From positions 124,001 to 188,000 of the forward strand of contig NZ_SMAJ01000006.1 in NCBI RefSeq assembly GCF_004346225.1: 64,000 nt of DNA, given 5' to 3'. The position numbers and the translations under genes were made by a program. Source of the DNA: Paralcaligenes ureilyticus. GTDB taxonomy: Bacteria; Pseudomonadota; Gammaproteobacteria; Burkholderiales; Burkholderiaceae_B. Under the pieces are notes generated by a model, which was not told where the DNA came from, ran no database searches, and saw only the letters and a list, made by a program, of their open reading frames with translations. This document shows positions 25,618 to 36,064 of the stretch, piece after piece. The stretch's first letter is position 1, and every line of letters begins with the position of its first letter.

Positions 25618-26849
25618 CAGGGATTACTCTATGGACCCACGCGAGACTCGCACCAACCGCCAATCCAGAACATATCCTCGAAAATGCCACCATAGCCGTG
25701 CGCGATCAGCGCATTGAGTGGTTCGGCGATTCGGCCCAATTGCCCGCCGTCTACCAAAGCAACTCCACTCACGTGCATAGTCTGGGCGGCGCGCTGGTGA
25801 CTCCGGGCCTGATCGACTGCCACACGCATCTGGTGTACGGAGGAAACCGCGCCGAAGAATTTGCGCTGCGGCTCGCGGGCGCAAGCTACGAAGAGATTGC
25901 CCGGCAAGGCGGCGGCATCGTGTCCACGGTGCGCGCCACGCGCGCCGCCAGCGCAGATGAGCTTTTCGCTTCAGCCCTGCGCCGGCTCGACGCACTGCGT
26001 GCCGAGGGCGTGACCGCCATCGAGATCAAATCGGGCTACGGGCTGAATTTGGAGAGCGAACGCAAAATGCTGCGCGTCGCCCGCCGTCTGGGACAGGAAC
26101 GGCCAGTGACCGTTGCCACCACTTTCCTGGGCGCGCATGCGCTCCCACCCGAGTACGCCGGCCGCGCCGACGACTACATAAACCTGGTGTGCGAAGTCAT
26201 GCTGCCGGCCCTGGCTGAAGAAGGCCTGGTCGATGCCGTAGATGTATTCTGCGAGCGTATAGGCTTTACCCTGGCGCAATCCGAACGGGTATTCCAGGCC
26301 GCCGAACGATTTCAGCTGCCGGTCAAGATGCATGCAGAACAACTATCCTTGATGGGCGGCACAGCCCTGGCGGCCCGCCATAAAGCGCTGTCGGCCGATC
26401 ATCTGGAGTACCTTGATGAAGCCGGCGTAATCGCCCTGCGCGATGCCGGCAGCGTAGCGGTATTGCTGCCCGGCGCCTATTACTTTATACGCGAAACGCA
26501 GCTGCCGCCCCTGGCCCTGCTGCGCCGCCACCGCGTACCCATCGCCATCGCCACCGACAGCAATCCGGGCACTTCACCCACCACCTCGTTGCTGCTCATG
26601 CTGAACATGGCCTGCACTTTGTTCAGGATGCCGGTGGCCGAAGTGCTGGCAGGCGTCACAACTCACGCCGCGCGCGCACTGGGCCATCCCGATGTATGCG
26701 GTGAAATTGCGATAGGTGCACCGGCCGATTTCGTTGCCTGGAACATTCAATCTTTGGCCGAACTGGCCTACTGGAGCGGCCTGGATCGCTGTACGCTGGT
26801 CGTGCGCCACGGCCGAATTGCGCTGGACAAACGGATGATCGCATCATGA
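25614..26849 (+). CDS. hutI: Imidazolonepropionase HutI
   Basis: 411 residues from the ATG at 25614; a longer in-frame reading covers hutD and is a shadow. An amidohydrolase-fold metalloenzyme opening the ring of 4-imidazolone-5-propionate to N-formimino-glutamate. Metal ligands sit in [18 protein letters not shown]; substrate segments [20 protein letters not shown] and [17 protein letters not shown]; later [31 protein letters not shown] and [10 protein letters not shown]. Length is usual. Four-base overlap on both sides. Confidence 0.97.
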   Translation: MTGITLWTHARLAPTANPEHILENATIAVRDQRIEWFGDSAQLPAVYQSNSTHVHSLGGALVTPGLIDCHTHLVYGGNRAEEFALRLAGASYEEIARQGGGIVSTVRATRAASADELFASALRRLDALRAEGVTAIEIKSGYGLNLESERKMLRVARRLGQERPVTVATTFLGAHALPPEYAGRADDYINLVCEVMLPALAEEGLVDAVDVFCERIGFTLAQSERVFQAAERFQLPVKMHAEQLSLMGGTALAARHKALSADHLEYLDEAGVIALRDAGSVAVLLPGAYYFIRETQLPPLALLRRHRVPIAIATDSNPGTSPTTSLLLMLNMACTLFRMPVAEVLAGVTTHAARALGHPDVCGEIAIGAPADFVAWNIQSLAELAYWSGLDRCTLVVRHGRIALDKRMIAS

Positions 26850-28267
26850 CTGACCCGATTTCAACGCACGCGGGCGGATCCCTCTTCACGACACATGCCC
26901 GCTTGCCCAATGGCTGGCAGCCCGATGTACTGCTGCAATGGGACGAACACGGAACGCTCGCCACGGTGCGCAGCCATACGTCGGCGGACACACTCAAAAC
27001 GATTCCGCAATTGCAGCGCGCGCACGGGCCTATTCTGGCCGGCATGCCCAATCTGCATTCACATGCGTTCCAGAGCGCCATGTCCGGACTCACGGAATAC
27101 CGCGCCCAGGCCGCCGACAGCTTCTGGAGCTGGCGCGACCTTATGTACCGTTTTGCCGCGCGCATCTCGCCCGAGAGCATGGCCGCCATCGCCCATTGGC
27201 TGTACATCGAAATGTTGAAAGCGGGCTACACGTCGGTCTGCGAATTTCATTACATACACCACCAACCCGGCGGCGAACGCTACGTCCAGCCTGCCGAAAT
27301 GTCGCAGCGCCTGGCCGATGCCGCCGAGCAGGCGGGTATGGGCCTGACCCTGCTGCCCGTGCTGTATCAGTACAGCGGTTTCGGCGCGCAGGCGCCGCGC
27401 GAGGACCAGCAGCGCTTTCTGAACACGCCAGAGCAATTGCTGGCCCTGCTCGAAGACTTGCGCCGCAGTCATCCCGAAACGGTGCGGCGGCGCTACGGTG
27501 TCGCGCCTCATTCCCTACGCGCCGTATCGGGTGCGACGCTGACGGAACTGCTCAAGGGAATGGACCGTCATTTCCCCGGCGCGCCCATACACATACATAT
27601 CGCCGAACAAATGGCCGAAGTCGAAGCCTGCGTGGCAAGCGAAGGCGCGCGCCCAGTGCGGTGGCTGCTGGATCATTTCGCGGTCGATCAACGCTGGTGC
27701 CTGGTGCACGCGACGCACGTGGACGCGGGCGAAACGCAATCGCTGGCGCGCAGCGGCGCCGTTACGGGGCTATGCCTGACTACTGAAGCCAATTTGGGCG
27801 ACGGTATTTTCCCGACCCATGATTACCTGATGGCCGATGGGCGTTTCGGGCTCGGGTCGGATAGCCATATCGGCCTGGACTGGCGCTCGGAGCTGCGCCT
27901 GCTGGAATACGGACAACGTCTAACGCGCCACGAGCGCAATGTGCTCGCATCGGCCCAACACGCCCAGGTGGCAGACCGGCTATTCGACGCCGCAACGCAA
28001 GGTGGCGCCCAGGCAAGCGGTCGCGCCGTCGGATCGCTTGCCCTCGGGCGCCAGGCCGACTTTATGGTGCTCGACCCCGATCATCCTCACCTGGCCGAAC
28101 AGCACCCCGACGCCTGGCTCTCGGGCATGGTTTTTAGCGAACGCAGCGAAACGCCCATACGCGATGTTTACGTCGCCGGCGCCCGGCTCGTGCACGATCG
28201 GCGCCATCGCGACGAGGAACAGGCCTATGCACGCTACCGCCAGGCGCTCTCGAAATTACTGCAATAA
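26846..28267 (+). CDS. hutF: Formimidoylglutamate deiminase HutF
   Basis: 473 residues, an amidohydrolase deaminating N-formimino-L-glutamate to N-formylglutamate and ammonia. Key segments: [20 protein letters not shown] with the HxH metal pair, [68 protein letters not shown] and [20 protein letters not shown]. Presence of HutF plus HutG defines the five-step histidine route ending in glutamate and formate rather than formamide. Confidence 0.97.
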   Translation: MTDPISTHAGGSLFTTHARLPNGWQPDVLLQWDEHGTLATVRSHTSADTLKTIPQLQRAHGPILAGMPNLHSHAFQSAMSGLTEYRAQAADSFWSWRDLMYRFAARISPESMAAIAHWLYIEMLKAGYTSVCEFHYIHHQPGGERYVQPAEMSQRLADAAEQAGMGLTLLPVLYQYSGFGAQAPREDQQRFLNTPEQLLALLEDLRRSHPETVRRRYGVAPHSLRAVSGATLTELLKGMDRHFPGAPIHIHIAEQMAEVEACVASEGARPVRWLLDHFAVDQRWCLVHATHVDAGETQSLARSGAVTGLCLTTEANLGDGIFPTHDYLMADGRFGLGSDSHIGLDWRSELRLLEYGQRLTRHERNVLASAQHAQVADRLFDAATQGGAQASGRAVGSLALGRQADFMVLDPDHPHLAEQHPDAWLSGMVFSERSETPIRDVYVAGARLVHDRRHRDEEQAYARYRQALSKLLQ

Positions 28268-28279
28268 GGAAAATGGATC

Positions 28280-29095
28280 ATGAATAGCCCCACCGATATA
28301 CCCGTCTTTACCCTGGCCCAAGGATCGATTCCGTTATTGGTGTCCATCCCGCATATGGGCACCCGCATTCCGGACGATATCGCCCATGGCATGACGCCCG
28401 TGGCGCAACGCTATGACGATACGGATTGGCATCTGGATCGTTTATACGGCTTCGCGAAAATATGGGGCGCTTCGATTCTGCAACCCAGCTATTCGCGCTA
28501 TGTCGTCGACCTGAACCGCCCGCCCGACGGCGCCAACCTTTACCCTGGGCAAGACACCACGGGCCTGCTGCCGGTGGACACCTTCGACAAGCAAGCGCTG
28601 TATGCGCCCGGGCGGGAGCCTGACCAAGCCGAGCAGCAGCGGCGCCTGGATCTGTACTGGAAGCCCTACCATACGGCGCTCCAGCAAGAGCTGGCAAGGC
28701 TCAAGGCCATACATGGAAGGGTATTGCTATGGGAAGCGCACTCCATACGTTCGCATGTGCCGCGGTTTTTTGAAGGCCGGCTGCCGGACTTCAATTTTGG
28801 CACGTCCAACGATGCCAGCACTCCCGTTGGCCTGGCCGAGGAATTGGCAGACCGGGCCCGGCAAGACGGCCGCTACTCCGCCGTCGCCAACGGACGCTTC
28901 AAGGGCGGCTACATTACGCGCCATTACGGCCAGCCAGCCAACGGCATATATGCGGTGCAGTTGGAACAGGCGCAGATCACCTATATGGATGAAAGCCATC
29001 CCTATGCCTACGCCGAAGAACGCGCCAACGCCGTCGAGCCCGTGGTGCAGGCCACGGTTGAAATCGCGTTGGGTTGGTTGAAGAAGGGTTTGTAG
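28280..29095 (+). CDS. hutG: N-formylglutamate deformylase HutG
   Basis: 271 residues, SD AAGGA, 12 bp after hutF. Family marks: PLLVSIPHMGTRIPDDI, DDTDWHLDRLYGFAK, SRYVVDLNRPPDGANLYPGQ, LLWEAHSIRSHVPRFFEGRL and KGGYITRHYGQPANGIYAVQ. It hydrolyses N-formylglutamate to glutamate and formate. A second, diverged member of this superfamily is encoded at 43657-44604. Convergent with hutH. Confidence 0.96.
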   Translation: MNSPTDIPVFTLAQGSIPLLVSIPHMGTRIPDDIAHGMTPVAQRYDDTDWHLDRLYGFAKIWGASILQPSYSRYVVDLNRPPDGANLYPGQDTTGLLPVDTFDKQALYAPGREPDQAEQQRRLDLYWKPYHTALQQELARLKAIHGRVLLWEAHSIRSHVPRFFEGRLPDFNFGTSNDASTPVGLAEELADRARQDGRYSAVANGRFKGGYITRHYGQPANGIYAVQLEQAQITYMDESHPYAYAEERANAVEPVVQATVEIALGWLKKGL

Positions 29096-29134
29096 ATATT
29101 GTTTTGATTGCGGGCGATGGTGGCGGTCCTTGTT

Positions 29135-29158
29135 GTAGCGGCACCCCTTGTGGGTGCC
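29135..29158 (+). repeat. REP hairpin, subtype B, plus orientation
   Basis: Head GTAGC, arm GGCACCC, loop CTTGT, arm GGGTGCC, in the 81-bp gap between the convergent hutG and hutH stops, where it could act as a bidirectional transcription barrier. Confidence 0.85.
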
Positions 29159-29176
29159 ATCCATCCCCTCAAACCC

Positions 29177-30724
29177 TCAAACCGCCGAACTAAAAAACGC
29201 CTCCTGCCCGGCAATCAACGTTTCGTCCAGCACGCAGGCGCTTAGCGCCTCGATATCGGGCGCAAGCAAACGATCCTCGCTATAGAACGGGACGGCCGCG
29301 CGAATCAGGCCGTGCACGCGTTGCAGCGGCGCCGAGGTTTTCAAAGGCGCATGGAAATCGATCCCCTGCGCCGCGCACATCAATTCGATTCCGATGATCG
29401 TGGCCGTATTCTGCACCATATCGATCAGGCGCCGGCCGGCAAAGGTGGCCATGCTGACGTGGTCTTCCTGATTGGCCGAGGTCGGCAGACTATCGACGCT
29501 GGCCGGATGCGCCAGCGATTTGTTTTCCGAAGCCAGCGCAGCCGCCGTGACATGCGCAATCATGAAGCCCGAATTCAGGCCCGCGGAAGGCACCAGAAAA
29601 GGCGGCAAACCCGAAATGCTGGCGTCGATCAGCAAGGCCACGCGGCGCTCGGCCAGGCCGCCGATTTCGGCAATGGCCAGAGCCAGAATGTCCGAGGCGA
29701 AGGCGACCGGCTCGGCATGAAAGTTGCCGCCCGAAATGACCCGATCCGGCTCGCCGTTTTCTCCTGGGAAAATCAAAGGATTATCAGTCACCGCGTTGGC
29801 CTCGATCAACAGGGTCTGCGCCGACTGCCGCAACAAGTCGTGCACGGCGCCCATTACCTGCGGCTGGCAGCGCAGGCTGTACGGATCCTGCACTTTATTG
29901 TCATTGAACACATGAGACTGGCGGATTTCGCTACCTGCCAGCAAGCGGCGGTACAGATCGGCGGCGTAGATCTGGCCCACCTGGCCGCGAATCTCGTGCA
30001 CGCGCGGATCGAACGGGGCGTCGCTGCCTTTGGCGGCGTCGACGCTAAGCGCCCCTGCCAGGACCGCGTTGCGAAACAGAATCTCGCCCAGGAACAAGCC
30101 GTTCAAAGACAAAGCGGTCGATACCTGAGTGCCGTTGATCAGCGCCAGACCTTCTTTGGCGGCCAGCACAATCGGCGTAATGCCTGCCTGCCGCAAGGCC
30201 TCGCGCGAGGCCATTAACTGGCCCTTGAAGTAGGCACGCCCCTCGCCGATCAGCGAGAGCGTCATGTGCGACAAGGGCGCCAGGTCGCCCGACGCGCCCA
30301 CCGAACCCTTGGCGGGTATATACGGCACGATCCCCGCGTTATACATCTCCAGCAGGGTCGCGACCACGACCGAGCGGATACCCGAAAAGCCGCGCGCCAG
30401 GCTACCCACTTTCAAGGCCATGACCAGGCGCACCACCTCGGCGGGCAGGGGCTCGCCCACACCAACCGAGTGCGAAAGAATCAGGTTCTTCTGCAGCGTT
30501 TCAAGGTCCTCATCCGGAATATGCGTCTGCGCCAGTTTGCCAAAGCCCGTATTGATGCCGTAGGCCGCATCACCCTGTTCGATGATTTTCCTGACGATGG
30601 CCGACGACGCATTCATAGCCTCGATGGCATCGCCGGGCAGCGACAACTCCACCTGGTCACGCCATATTCGGCGTATGTCTTCGAGGCTGAGTTTTCCGGC
30701 TTGAATCAACAGGGTGGATTTCAT
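29177..30724 (-). CDS. hutH: Histidine ammonia-lyase HutH
   Basis: 515 residues. The self-made MIO cofactor triad Ala144-Ser145-Gly146 lies in [14 protein letters not shown]. Also [70 protein letters not shown] and [20 protein letters not shown]. Converts histidine to urocanate and ammonia, the first step of the pathway. Transcribed after hutU, 54 bp downstream. Confidence 0.97.
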   Translation of the reverse strand: MKSTLLIQAGKLSLEDIRRIWRDQVELSLPGDAIEAMNASSAIVRKIIEQGDAAYGINTGFGKLAQTHIPDEDLETLQKNLILSHSVGVGEPLPAEVVRLVMALKVGSLARGFSGIRSVVVATLLEMYNAGIVPYIPAKGSVGASGDLAPLSHMTLSLIGEGRAYFKGQLMASREALRQAGITPIVLAAKEGLALINGTQVSTALSLNGLFLGEILFRNAVLAGALSVDAAKGSDAPFDPRVHEIRGQVGQIYAADLYRRLLAGSEIRQSHVFNDNKVQDPYSLRCQPQVMGAVHDLLRQSAQTLLIEANAVTDNPLIFPGENGEPDRVISGGNFHAEPVAFASDILALAIAEIGGLAERRVALLIDASISGLPPFLVPSAGLNSGFMIAHVTAAALASENKSLAHPASVDSLPTSANQEDHVSMATFAGRRLIDMVQNTATIIGIELMCAAQGIDFHAPLKTSAPLQRVHGLIRAAVPFYSEDRLLAPDIEALSACVLDETLIAGQEAFFSSAV

Positions 30725-30778
30725 GGCGAGCTCTTGATCTGTAACGTGTTATCGGAAAAAATGATTTGAAGAACCGGG

Positions 30779-32494
30779 CTACTTGATCATCGGCAGTTTC
30801 AGCCCATAGTCTTTGGCGGTTTTGATCGCCAGCTCATAACCGGCATCGGCATGGCGCATTACGCCGCTGGCGCAATCGTTGACCAGAACACGGGCCAGGC
30901 GCTCGTGCGCGGCATCGCTGCCGTCGGCCACAATCACCATGCCGGCGTGCTGGCTATACCCCATGCCTACGCCGCCGCCGTGATGAAACGACACCCATGA
31001 AGCGCCTCCTGCCGTATTGAGCAGCGCATTCAGCAAAGGCCAGTCGGACACCGCGTCGGTGCCGTCGCGCATGGCTTCCGTTTCGCGATTGGGGCTGGCC
31101 ACCGAGCCGGTGTCCAGGTGATCGCGGCCGATCACGATCGGGCCTTTCAATTCACCGCTTTTGACCATATCGTTAAACGCCAGGCCGGCCACATCGCGCT
31201 CACCCAGACCCAGCCAGCAAATTCGCGCGGGCAACCCCTGGAACGGAATGCGCTCGCGGGCCATATCCAGCCAGCGATGCACGGGCTTGTTTTGCGGAAA
31301 CAGCTCTTTGATTTTCCGGTCGGTTTTATAGATATCTTCGGGGTCGCCCGACAAGGCTACCCAGCGGAAAGGCCCCTTGCCCTGGCAGAACAGGGGCCGG
31401 ATATAGGCCGGCACGAATCCAGGGAAATCGAAAGCGTTCTTGACGCCTTCATCGTAGGCCACCTGCCGGATATTGTTGCCGTAGTCGACCACCGGCAAAC
31501 CCATGCTCTGAAAATCCAGCATGGCCCGCACATGCGCGGCGCAGGAGCGCGCCGCTTCGGCTTGCAGCCGGGCATGCTGGCTCGGGTCTTTTTGGGCCGA
31601 TTTCCACTGCTCGACGGTCCAGCCGATAGGCAAATAACCATTGACCAGATCATGAGCGGAGGTCTGATCGGTCACCAGGTCCGGACGCAGGCCGCCTTGA
31701 CGCGCACGGCGCACCAGCTCGGGCAACACCTCCGCGGCGTTACCCAACAAACCGACAGAGACCGCTTCTTTGCGGGCCGTGTGATGGGCGATGAGCTCAA
31801 GCGCCTCATCCAGATTGCGAGCCTGTTTATCCAGATAGTGGGTTTTAAGGCGAAAGTCGATGCTCGACTGCTGGCATTCGACGGTTAGCGAACACGCGCC
31901 CGCAAAGCTGGCTGCCAAAGGCTGGGCGCCGCCCATGCCGCCCAGGCCAGCCGTCAGAATCCAGCGCCCCTCGAACGTGCCGTCGAAATGCTGGCGCGCC
32001 GCTTCGGCAAAGGTTTCATAGGTACCTTGAATAATGCCCTGGCTGCCAATGTAGATCCAGCTGCCCGCCGTCATCTGGCCATACATGAACAGCCCGGCGC
32101 GATCCAGTTCGTGAAATTTCTCCCAGTTAGCCCATTTGGGCACCAGATTGGAGTTGGCAATCAGCACGCGCGGCGCGTCTTTGTGGGTCTTGAACACCCC
32201 TACCGGCTTGCCCGACTGGACCAGCAACGATTCGTCTTCCTCCAGGTTTTTTAGCGTTTCGAGAATCTTGTCGTAGCACTCCCAGTTGCGCGCCGCCCGT
32301 CCGATCCCGCCGTACACCACCAGATGCGTGGGGTTTTCGGCCACCGCCGGATCCAGATTATTCTGGATCATGCGATAGGCCGCTTCGGTAACCCAACTCT
32401 TGCAACTCAGTGTGGAACCGGTCGGCGCATGGATTTCGCGGCCGGCATCGTAGCGCGGATCATGATCGATGGCGGCAATTGAGTCTTTGGACAC
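30779..32494 (-). CDS. hutU: Urocanate hydratase HutU (GTG start)
   Basis: 571 residues. The start is a GTG at 32494 with AGGAGA seven bases upstream; the nearby ATG at 32496 is out of frame. NAD is held by the fold around [20 protein letters not shown]; other marks are [77 protein letters not shown] and [20 protein letters not shown]. Hydrates urocanate to imidazolonepropionate. Heads the minus-strand hutUH operon, divergent from hutC across the operator. Confidence 0.97.
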   Translation of the reverse strand: MSKDSIAAIDHDPRYDAGREIHAPTGSTLSCKSWVTEAAYRMIQNNLDPAVAENPTHLVVYGGIGRAARNWECYDKILETLKNLEEDESLLVQSGKPVGVFKTHKDAPRVLIANSNLVPKWANWEKFHELDRAGLFMYGQMTAGSWIYIGSQGIIQGTYETFAEAARQHFDGTFEGRWILTAGLGGMGGAQPLAASFAGACSLTVECQQSSIDFRLKTHYLDKQARNLDEALELIAHHTARKEAVSVGLLGNAAEVLPELVRRARQGGLRPDLVTDQTSAHDLVNGYLPIGWTVEQWKSAQKDPSQHARLQAEAARSCAAHVRAMLDFQSMGLPVVDYGNNIRQVAYDEGVKNAFDFPGFVPAYIRPLFCQGKGPFRWVALSGDPEDIYKTDRKIKELFPQNKPVHRWLDMARERIPFQGLPARICWLGLGERDVAGLAFNDMVKSGELKGPIVIGRDHLDTGSVASPNRETEAMRDGTDAVSDWPLLNALLNTAGGASWVSFHHGGGVGMGYSQHAGMVIVADGSDAAHERLARVLVNDCASGVMRHADAGYELAIKTAKDYGLKLPMIK

Positions 32495-32606
32495 ATTCTT
32501 CTCCTGAAATATTGGGCGCGCTATTTGGCCATCTCTGGGGGCCCCGCTTCACCCTGAAACCGAAATCAGCCGACAAACCGCTTGATTTCTTGTAAGCTCA
32601 AGTTGT

Positions 32607-32641
32607 AATGTATAGGCAAAGTGTCAATTTGTCTATACATT
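32607..32641. promoter_or_regulatory. Probable HutC operator between hutU and hutC
   Basis: Two 14-base arms, AATGTATAGGCAAA and TTTGTCTATACATT, complementary at 13 of 14 positions around a 7-base spacer. Each arm contains a half site resembling the TGTATATACA-type HutC box. It covers the divergent hutU/hutC promoter region, allowing repression of hutUH and autoregulation. Confidence 0.65.
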
Positions 32642-32691
32642 TAAACAGGATTTTGTTAAATGACGACACGTCAAGTTTTTTGGGAGACACC

Positions 32692-33426
32692 ATGCGTCAC
32701 AAACGCGCCGTTGCAGCCATCACACCCAGCTTGGCCCAGCCGGCTTACCAGCAAATTAAAAACTACGTGCTCGAACACATTCAGAACGGCACCTGGAAAG
32801 AGGGTGATTTGATTCCGACCGAACTGGCGCTGTGCGAAACGTTCAAGGTATCCCGCATGACCGTCAATCGCGCGCTGCGTGAACTGACCACCGATCAGCT
32901 GCTGGTGCGCTACAAAGGCTCGGGCACCTACGTGGCACAGCCCAAGTTCCAGTCTACCCTGATCGAAATCCGCAGTATTGCGCAGGACATCCGCGATCGC
33001 GGCCATCGTCACTCCAGCAAGGTTTTGCAACTGGATTCGGTTCGCGCCAATGATCTTCAGGCGCGGCGATTCCAGATCGCACCTGGCGCGAAGCTGTTTC
33101 ATTCGGTGATCGTGCATTATGAAAACGATATTGCGATCCAGGTGGAAGACCGGCTGGTGGACGCCGCGGTGGCCCCCGATTATCTGGAGCAGGACTGGCA
33201 GGTCCTGACGCCCAACGAATACCTGATGAGGGTCGCGCCTCTACCTAACGGGCAATACACCATCGAGGTTAAATTGCCCACCAAGGAGATAGCAGCGCAA
33301 CTGGATATCCCCATGTCGCAGCCGTGCCTGGTCATGGATCGGGTCACGTTTTCGAACCGCGCCTTTACGTCGAACGCGTGCATGTGGCATCCGGGAAACC
33401 GCTACAAGTTCGCCGGCAAGTATTAG
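32692..33426 (+). CDS. hutC: Histidine utilisation repressor HutC (GntR family, HutC subfamily)
   Basis: 244 residues from the ATG at 32692 (SD GGGAGA); the longer frame to 32608 crosses the operator. The N-terminal GntR winged helix reads PAYQQIKNYVLEHIQNGTWK, then IPTELALCETFKVSRMTVNR and RYKGSGTYVAQPKFQ. The C-terminal UTRA effector domain ends in VMDRVTFSNRAFTSNACMWH then PGNRYKFAGKY, the typical HutC tail. Urocanate is the known inducer of HutC. Likely controls hutDIFG, hutUH and possibly the transporter at 40078-43198. Confidence 0.95.
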   Translation: MRHKRAVAAITPSLAQPAYQQIKNYVLEHIQNGTWKEGDLIPTELALCETFKVSRMTVNRALRELTTDQLLVRYKGSGTYVAQPKFQSTLIEIRSIAQDIRDRGHRHSSKVLQLDSVRANDLQARRFQIAPGAKLFHSVIVHYENDIAIQVEDRLVDAAVAPDYLEQDWQVLTPNEYLMRVAPLPNGQYTIEVKLPTKEIAAQLDIPMSQPCLVMDRVTFSNRAFTSNACMWHPGNRYKFAGKY

Positions 33427-33458
33427 CGACGGGCTACGTTTGAAATCTTGGCAAACAT

Positions 33459-33482
33459 GGCACCCACAAGGGGTGCCGCTAC
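33459..33482 (-). repeat. REP hairpin, subtype B, minus orientation
   Basis: First member of a head-to-head pair with 33502-33525 (19-bp spacer), between the convergent hutC and reductase stops. Confidence 0.85.
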
Positions 33483-33501
33483 AAAAAACGTGCACGTGAA
33501 T

Positions 33502-33525
33502 GTAGCGACAGGCCTTGTGCCTGTC
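33502..33525 (+). repeat. REP hairpin, subtype C, plus orientation
   Basis: Head GTAGC, arm GACAGGC, loop CTTGT, arm GCCTGTC. Relative to subtype A both arms changed together at two pairs. Faces the copy at 33459-33482. Confidence 0.85.
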
Positions 33526-33557
33526 ATCGATGCAAGATGCCGCCTGTCAACACACAT

Positions 33558-34694
33558 CTACGACGCAAGCTCGATCACCACAGAACCCACCGGCCGCGAA
33601 CAGCACAACAGCACCTTACCCTCGGGCGGCGGATCGAGCGGCTCCTCGAAATAATCAACCTCACCGGCCACCAAGGTGGACATGCAGGTATTGCAAAGCC
33701 CCGCGCGGCAGTTGTAATTGGGGCTCAAACCTGCCTGCTCGGCCAGATCCAGCAAGGAAGGGCAACCATCGTCCCAGGGTACGGTTATGCCGGAGGGGCC
33801 GAATTTCACTTGGATGGCACCGGATCCATCTCCGCCCGATTCAGCGCCGGAAGACGCCTGCGCATCCCGTTCGACGCTTGTGCCAGACACGTCCTGATCC
33901 GTTTCCAGCACGGTGGCGGGTCCGAAAAATTCATAATGAATCCGATCTGCTGCAATTCCCAGCCCGCGCAACAAGCGCCAGTTGGCCTGCATAAAAGCAG
34001 GCGGTCCGCACAGATAAACGTCGTAATCGTCCAGCGGCAACAAGGTCTGCAGAGTTTCGCGATTGATCAGGCCTGTACTCTGAAAACGAGGCCGCTCCCG
34101 GTCTTGTACCGTTGGTTCGCGATAACAGAAATGAACGCGGACGCCCGGACGTTGCCGCGCCAGCGCGGCGACCTCGTCGGCAAACGCGTGTACTTCGCCG
34201 TTCTCGCAGGCATGCACAAAATAGACCGGGCGGCTGGATGCCTGCACCAAACGATGCAGCATGCACATCATGGGGGTCAGGCCTACGCCGCCGCTCAAAA
34301 GCAACACCGGACGCCCGGAATCTTCAGCCAGCACGAAATCACCCACCGGCCCGGCGGCCGTCAAGGTATCGCCCACTTGAACGCGGTCGTGCATATGGCC
34401 CGACCCCACGCCCGGGGGCAGCTCCGGCCGATCACGGGGCGGCGGTTCGCGCTTGACCGAAACCCGCAAGGCGCCCGGCGCGGCCGGGTCGCCCGAAATA
34501 CTATAGTGGCGCAAGATTTTCGCACCGGGTGCATCCAGGCGAAAAATCAGGTGCTGACCGGGGTGGTAGGCAGGCACGCCCTCTCCTGACACGGGGGCCA
34601 AAACCAAAGACGTAATGACCTGGCTTTCAGGTATCTTGGCAAGCACCATGTAGTCACGAAAGACTCGGTTGGACGCCGCGACGCCATCATCCAT
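33558..34694 (-). CDS. Ferredoxin reductase with 2Fe-2S domain (VanB-like oxygenase partner)
   Basis: 378 residues from the ATG at 34694, one base after the oxygenase stop; a longer frame to 34730 overlaps that gene. Domains in order: flavin-binding barrel with YHPGQHLIF and RHYSISGDP, NAD domain with LLLSGGVGLTPMMCML and YDVYLCGPPAFM, then a low-complexity linker and a plant-type ferredoxin domain with YNCRAGLCNTCMS and LLCCSRP supplying the cluster cysteines. It would transfer electrons from NADH to the Rieske oxygenase. The N-terminal half resembles Hmp/BenC-type reductases. Confidence 0.9.
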   Translation of the reverse strand: MDDGVAASNRVFRDYMVLAKIPESQVITSLVLAPVSGEGVPAYHPGQHLIFRLDAPGAKILRHYSISGDPAAPGALRVSVKREPPPRDRPELPPGVGSGHMHDRVQVGDTLTAAGPVGDFVLAEDSGRPVLLLSGGVGLTPMMCMLHRLVQASSRPVYFVHACENGEVHAFADEVAALARQRPGVRVHFCYREPTVQDRERPRFQSTGLINRETLQTLLPLDDYDVYLCGPPAFMQANWRLLRGLGIAADRIHYEFFGPATVLETDQDVSGTSVERDAQASSGAESGGDGSGAIQVKFGPSGITVPWDDGCPSLLDLAEQAGLSPNYNCRAGLCNTCMSTLVAGEVDYFEEPLDPPPEGKVLLCCSRPVGSVVIELAS

Positions 34695-34695
34695 A

Positions 34696-35766
34696 TCAGG
34701 CTTCCTGCAACGCCGCGGATGCCTTGGCATGGCTGCTCGAGGCCTCTGCCGCAGCCTGTTCAGCCTGAATCATTTGCTGCAGCTTGCGACGAAACCGCAA
34801 CGGCCCGGAATCCAGAGGCAAATCGAGTTTTGACGGGCTTTTCGCCATGCCCGCATGCACCGCCGTCAATACCGCGCGGTCTTCCTCGAAAGCGTGGCGC
34901 ACATCTTCCGAAAACTGGCGCGACACGTTCTCATCGTCGGGACTGAAGTTGCGCATCTGGAACCAGTAATAGCGGGTTGTGGATTCGTCGACCGGCGTCA
35001 TGAAGTTATACGAATCCATCAGGAACACATCATCATGGAAAGGCTCCGAGTCGGCGGCAGTCCCGGCCGGTGTGAAGATCGCCTTGATGATGGCATTCGA
35101 GGGGAAGTACACCTCATATTGCTGCTTGCGATCGCAATGGCCCGAAAATTTGACGAACTTGGCATAAAAGGGCGCCACCTCGACATCGCGCATCCAGCGC
35201 GACACCACGACGCCGTCATCCTTGACCTCGGTTTGCAAAGGAACACCCACGATCGCCGCATTGCCAAACGAGGTCTGATGAACCCAGGACACATGCGAGG
35301 GATCCAGCAGATTGTCGGTGACGTATTGATAATTGCACTGCACCGTCATCGCATCGCCACGATTCATACCCCAGGCGGGGTCGCCCCAGTGATTCACCTT
35401 GATGATTGTGGCGGGATCGGCCAGGGCGGCCTCTCCCATCCAGATCCACACCAGCCCATAGCGTTCGGCCGTAGGATAGTGGCGCACGAAAGCGGCTTTC
35501 GGGATATGCGCCACACCCGGCGCACGCACACAACTGCCCGAACAATCGAAGGTCAGGCCGTGGTATCCGCACTCGACCTCGTCGCCCAGCAAACGCCCCA
35601 TCGACAGGGGCAGCTTGCGATGCGGACAGGCGTCTTCAAGCGCCACAACCTGCCCATCCTGCTTGCGATACAGAAGCACATCTTCGCCCAGAATCCGCGC
35701 TGCATGCAAAGCACGGCCCACCTCGCCTTCAAGCGCCGCTACATACCATGCATTCTTTAAAAACAT
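34696..35766 (-). CDS. Rieske non-heme iron oxygenase (VanA-like, aromatic O-demethylase family)
   Basis: 356 residues from the ATG at 35766, which has AAGGAGG upstream; the listed longer frame lacks support. Begins MFLKNAWYVAALEGEVGRAL as VanA does. Rieske cluster ligands are Cys47/His49 in DACPHRK and Cys66/His69 in VECGYHG. The mononuclear iron site lies near DNLLDPSHVSWVHQTSFGN. The family demethylates vanillate or hydroxylates related aromatic acids; the exact substrate is not readable. Divergent from a LysR gene. Confidence 0.9.
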   Translation of the reverse strand: MFLKNAWYVAALEGEVGRALHAARILGEDVLLYRKQDGQVVALEDACPHRKLPLSMGRLLGDEVECGYHGLTFDCSGSCVRAPGVAHIPKAAFVRHYPTAERYGLVWIWMGEAALADPATIIKVNHWGDPAWGMNRGDAMTVQCNYQYVTDNLLDPSHVSWVHQTSFGNAAIVGVPLQTEVKDDGVVVSRWMRDVEVAPFYAKFVKFSGHCDRKQQYEVYFPSNAIIKAIFTPAGTAADSEPFHDDVFLMDSYNFMTPVDESTTRYYWFQMRNFSPDDENVSRQFSEDVRHAFEEDRAVLTAVHAGMAKSPSKLDLPLDSGPLRFRRKLQQMIQAEQAAAEASSSHAKASAALQEA

Positions 35767-35950
35767 GTCAACCTCCTTGGAGCCGGGCACGCTTCACGTC
35801 CCTGATTGCCGATTTCATTCACGCCATAATAAAATAAATAATTCTACGATAATATTAATTATTGTTTAGAATATCTAAAGTATCTGGAGCGAAAAATTGA
35901 CGGACATAATCGCTGTTGGTTGACGGCCGCAAGTTGATTATCGGGGTTTT

Positions 35951-35974
35951 GGCAGCCACGAGGGCTGCCGCTAC
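35951..35974 (-). repeat. REP hairpin, subtype A variant, minus orientation
   Basis: Loop is CTCGT instead of CTTGT. Head-to-head with 35995-36018 across 20 bp, in the 298-bp divergent region between the oxygenase and LysR genes. Confidence 0.8.
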
Positions 35975-35994
35975 AAAACGCACCTGCCGCTCAT

Positions 35995-36018
35995 GTAGCG
36001 GCACCCCTTGTGGGTGCC
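35995..36018 (+). repeat. REP hairpin, subtype B, plus orientation
   Basis: Second member of the head-to-head pair; ends 46 bp before the LysR start, so it lies in the leader or promoter of that gene. Confidence 0.85.
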
Positions 36019-36064
36019 ACATCACTGGCTCGCGCCCCACGCTTTGCCTTAACCGGACAAAATC

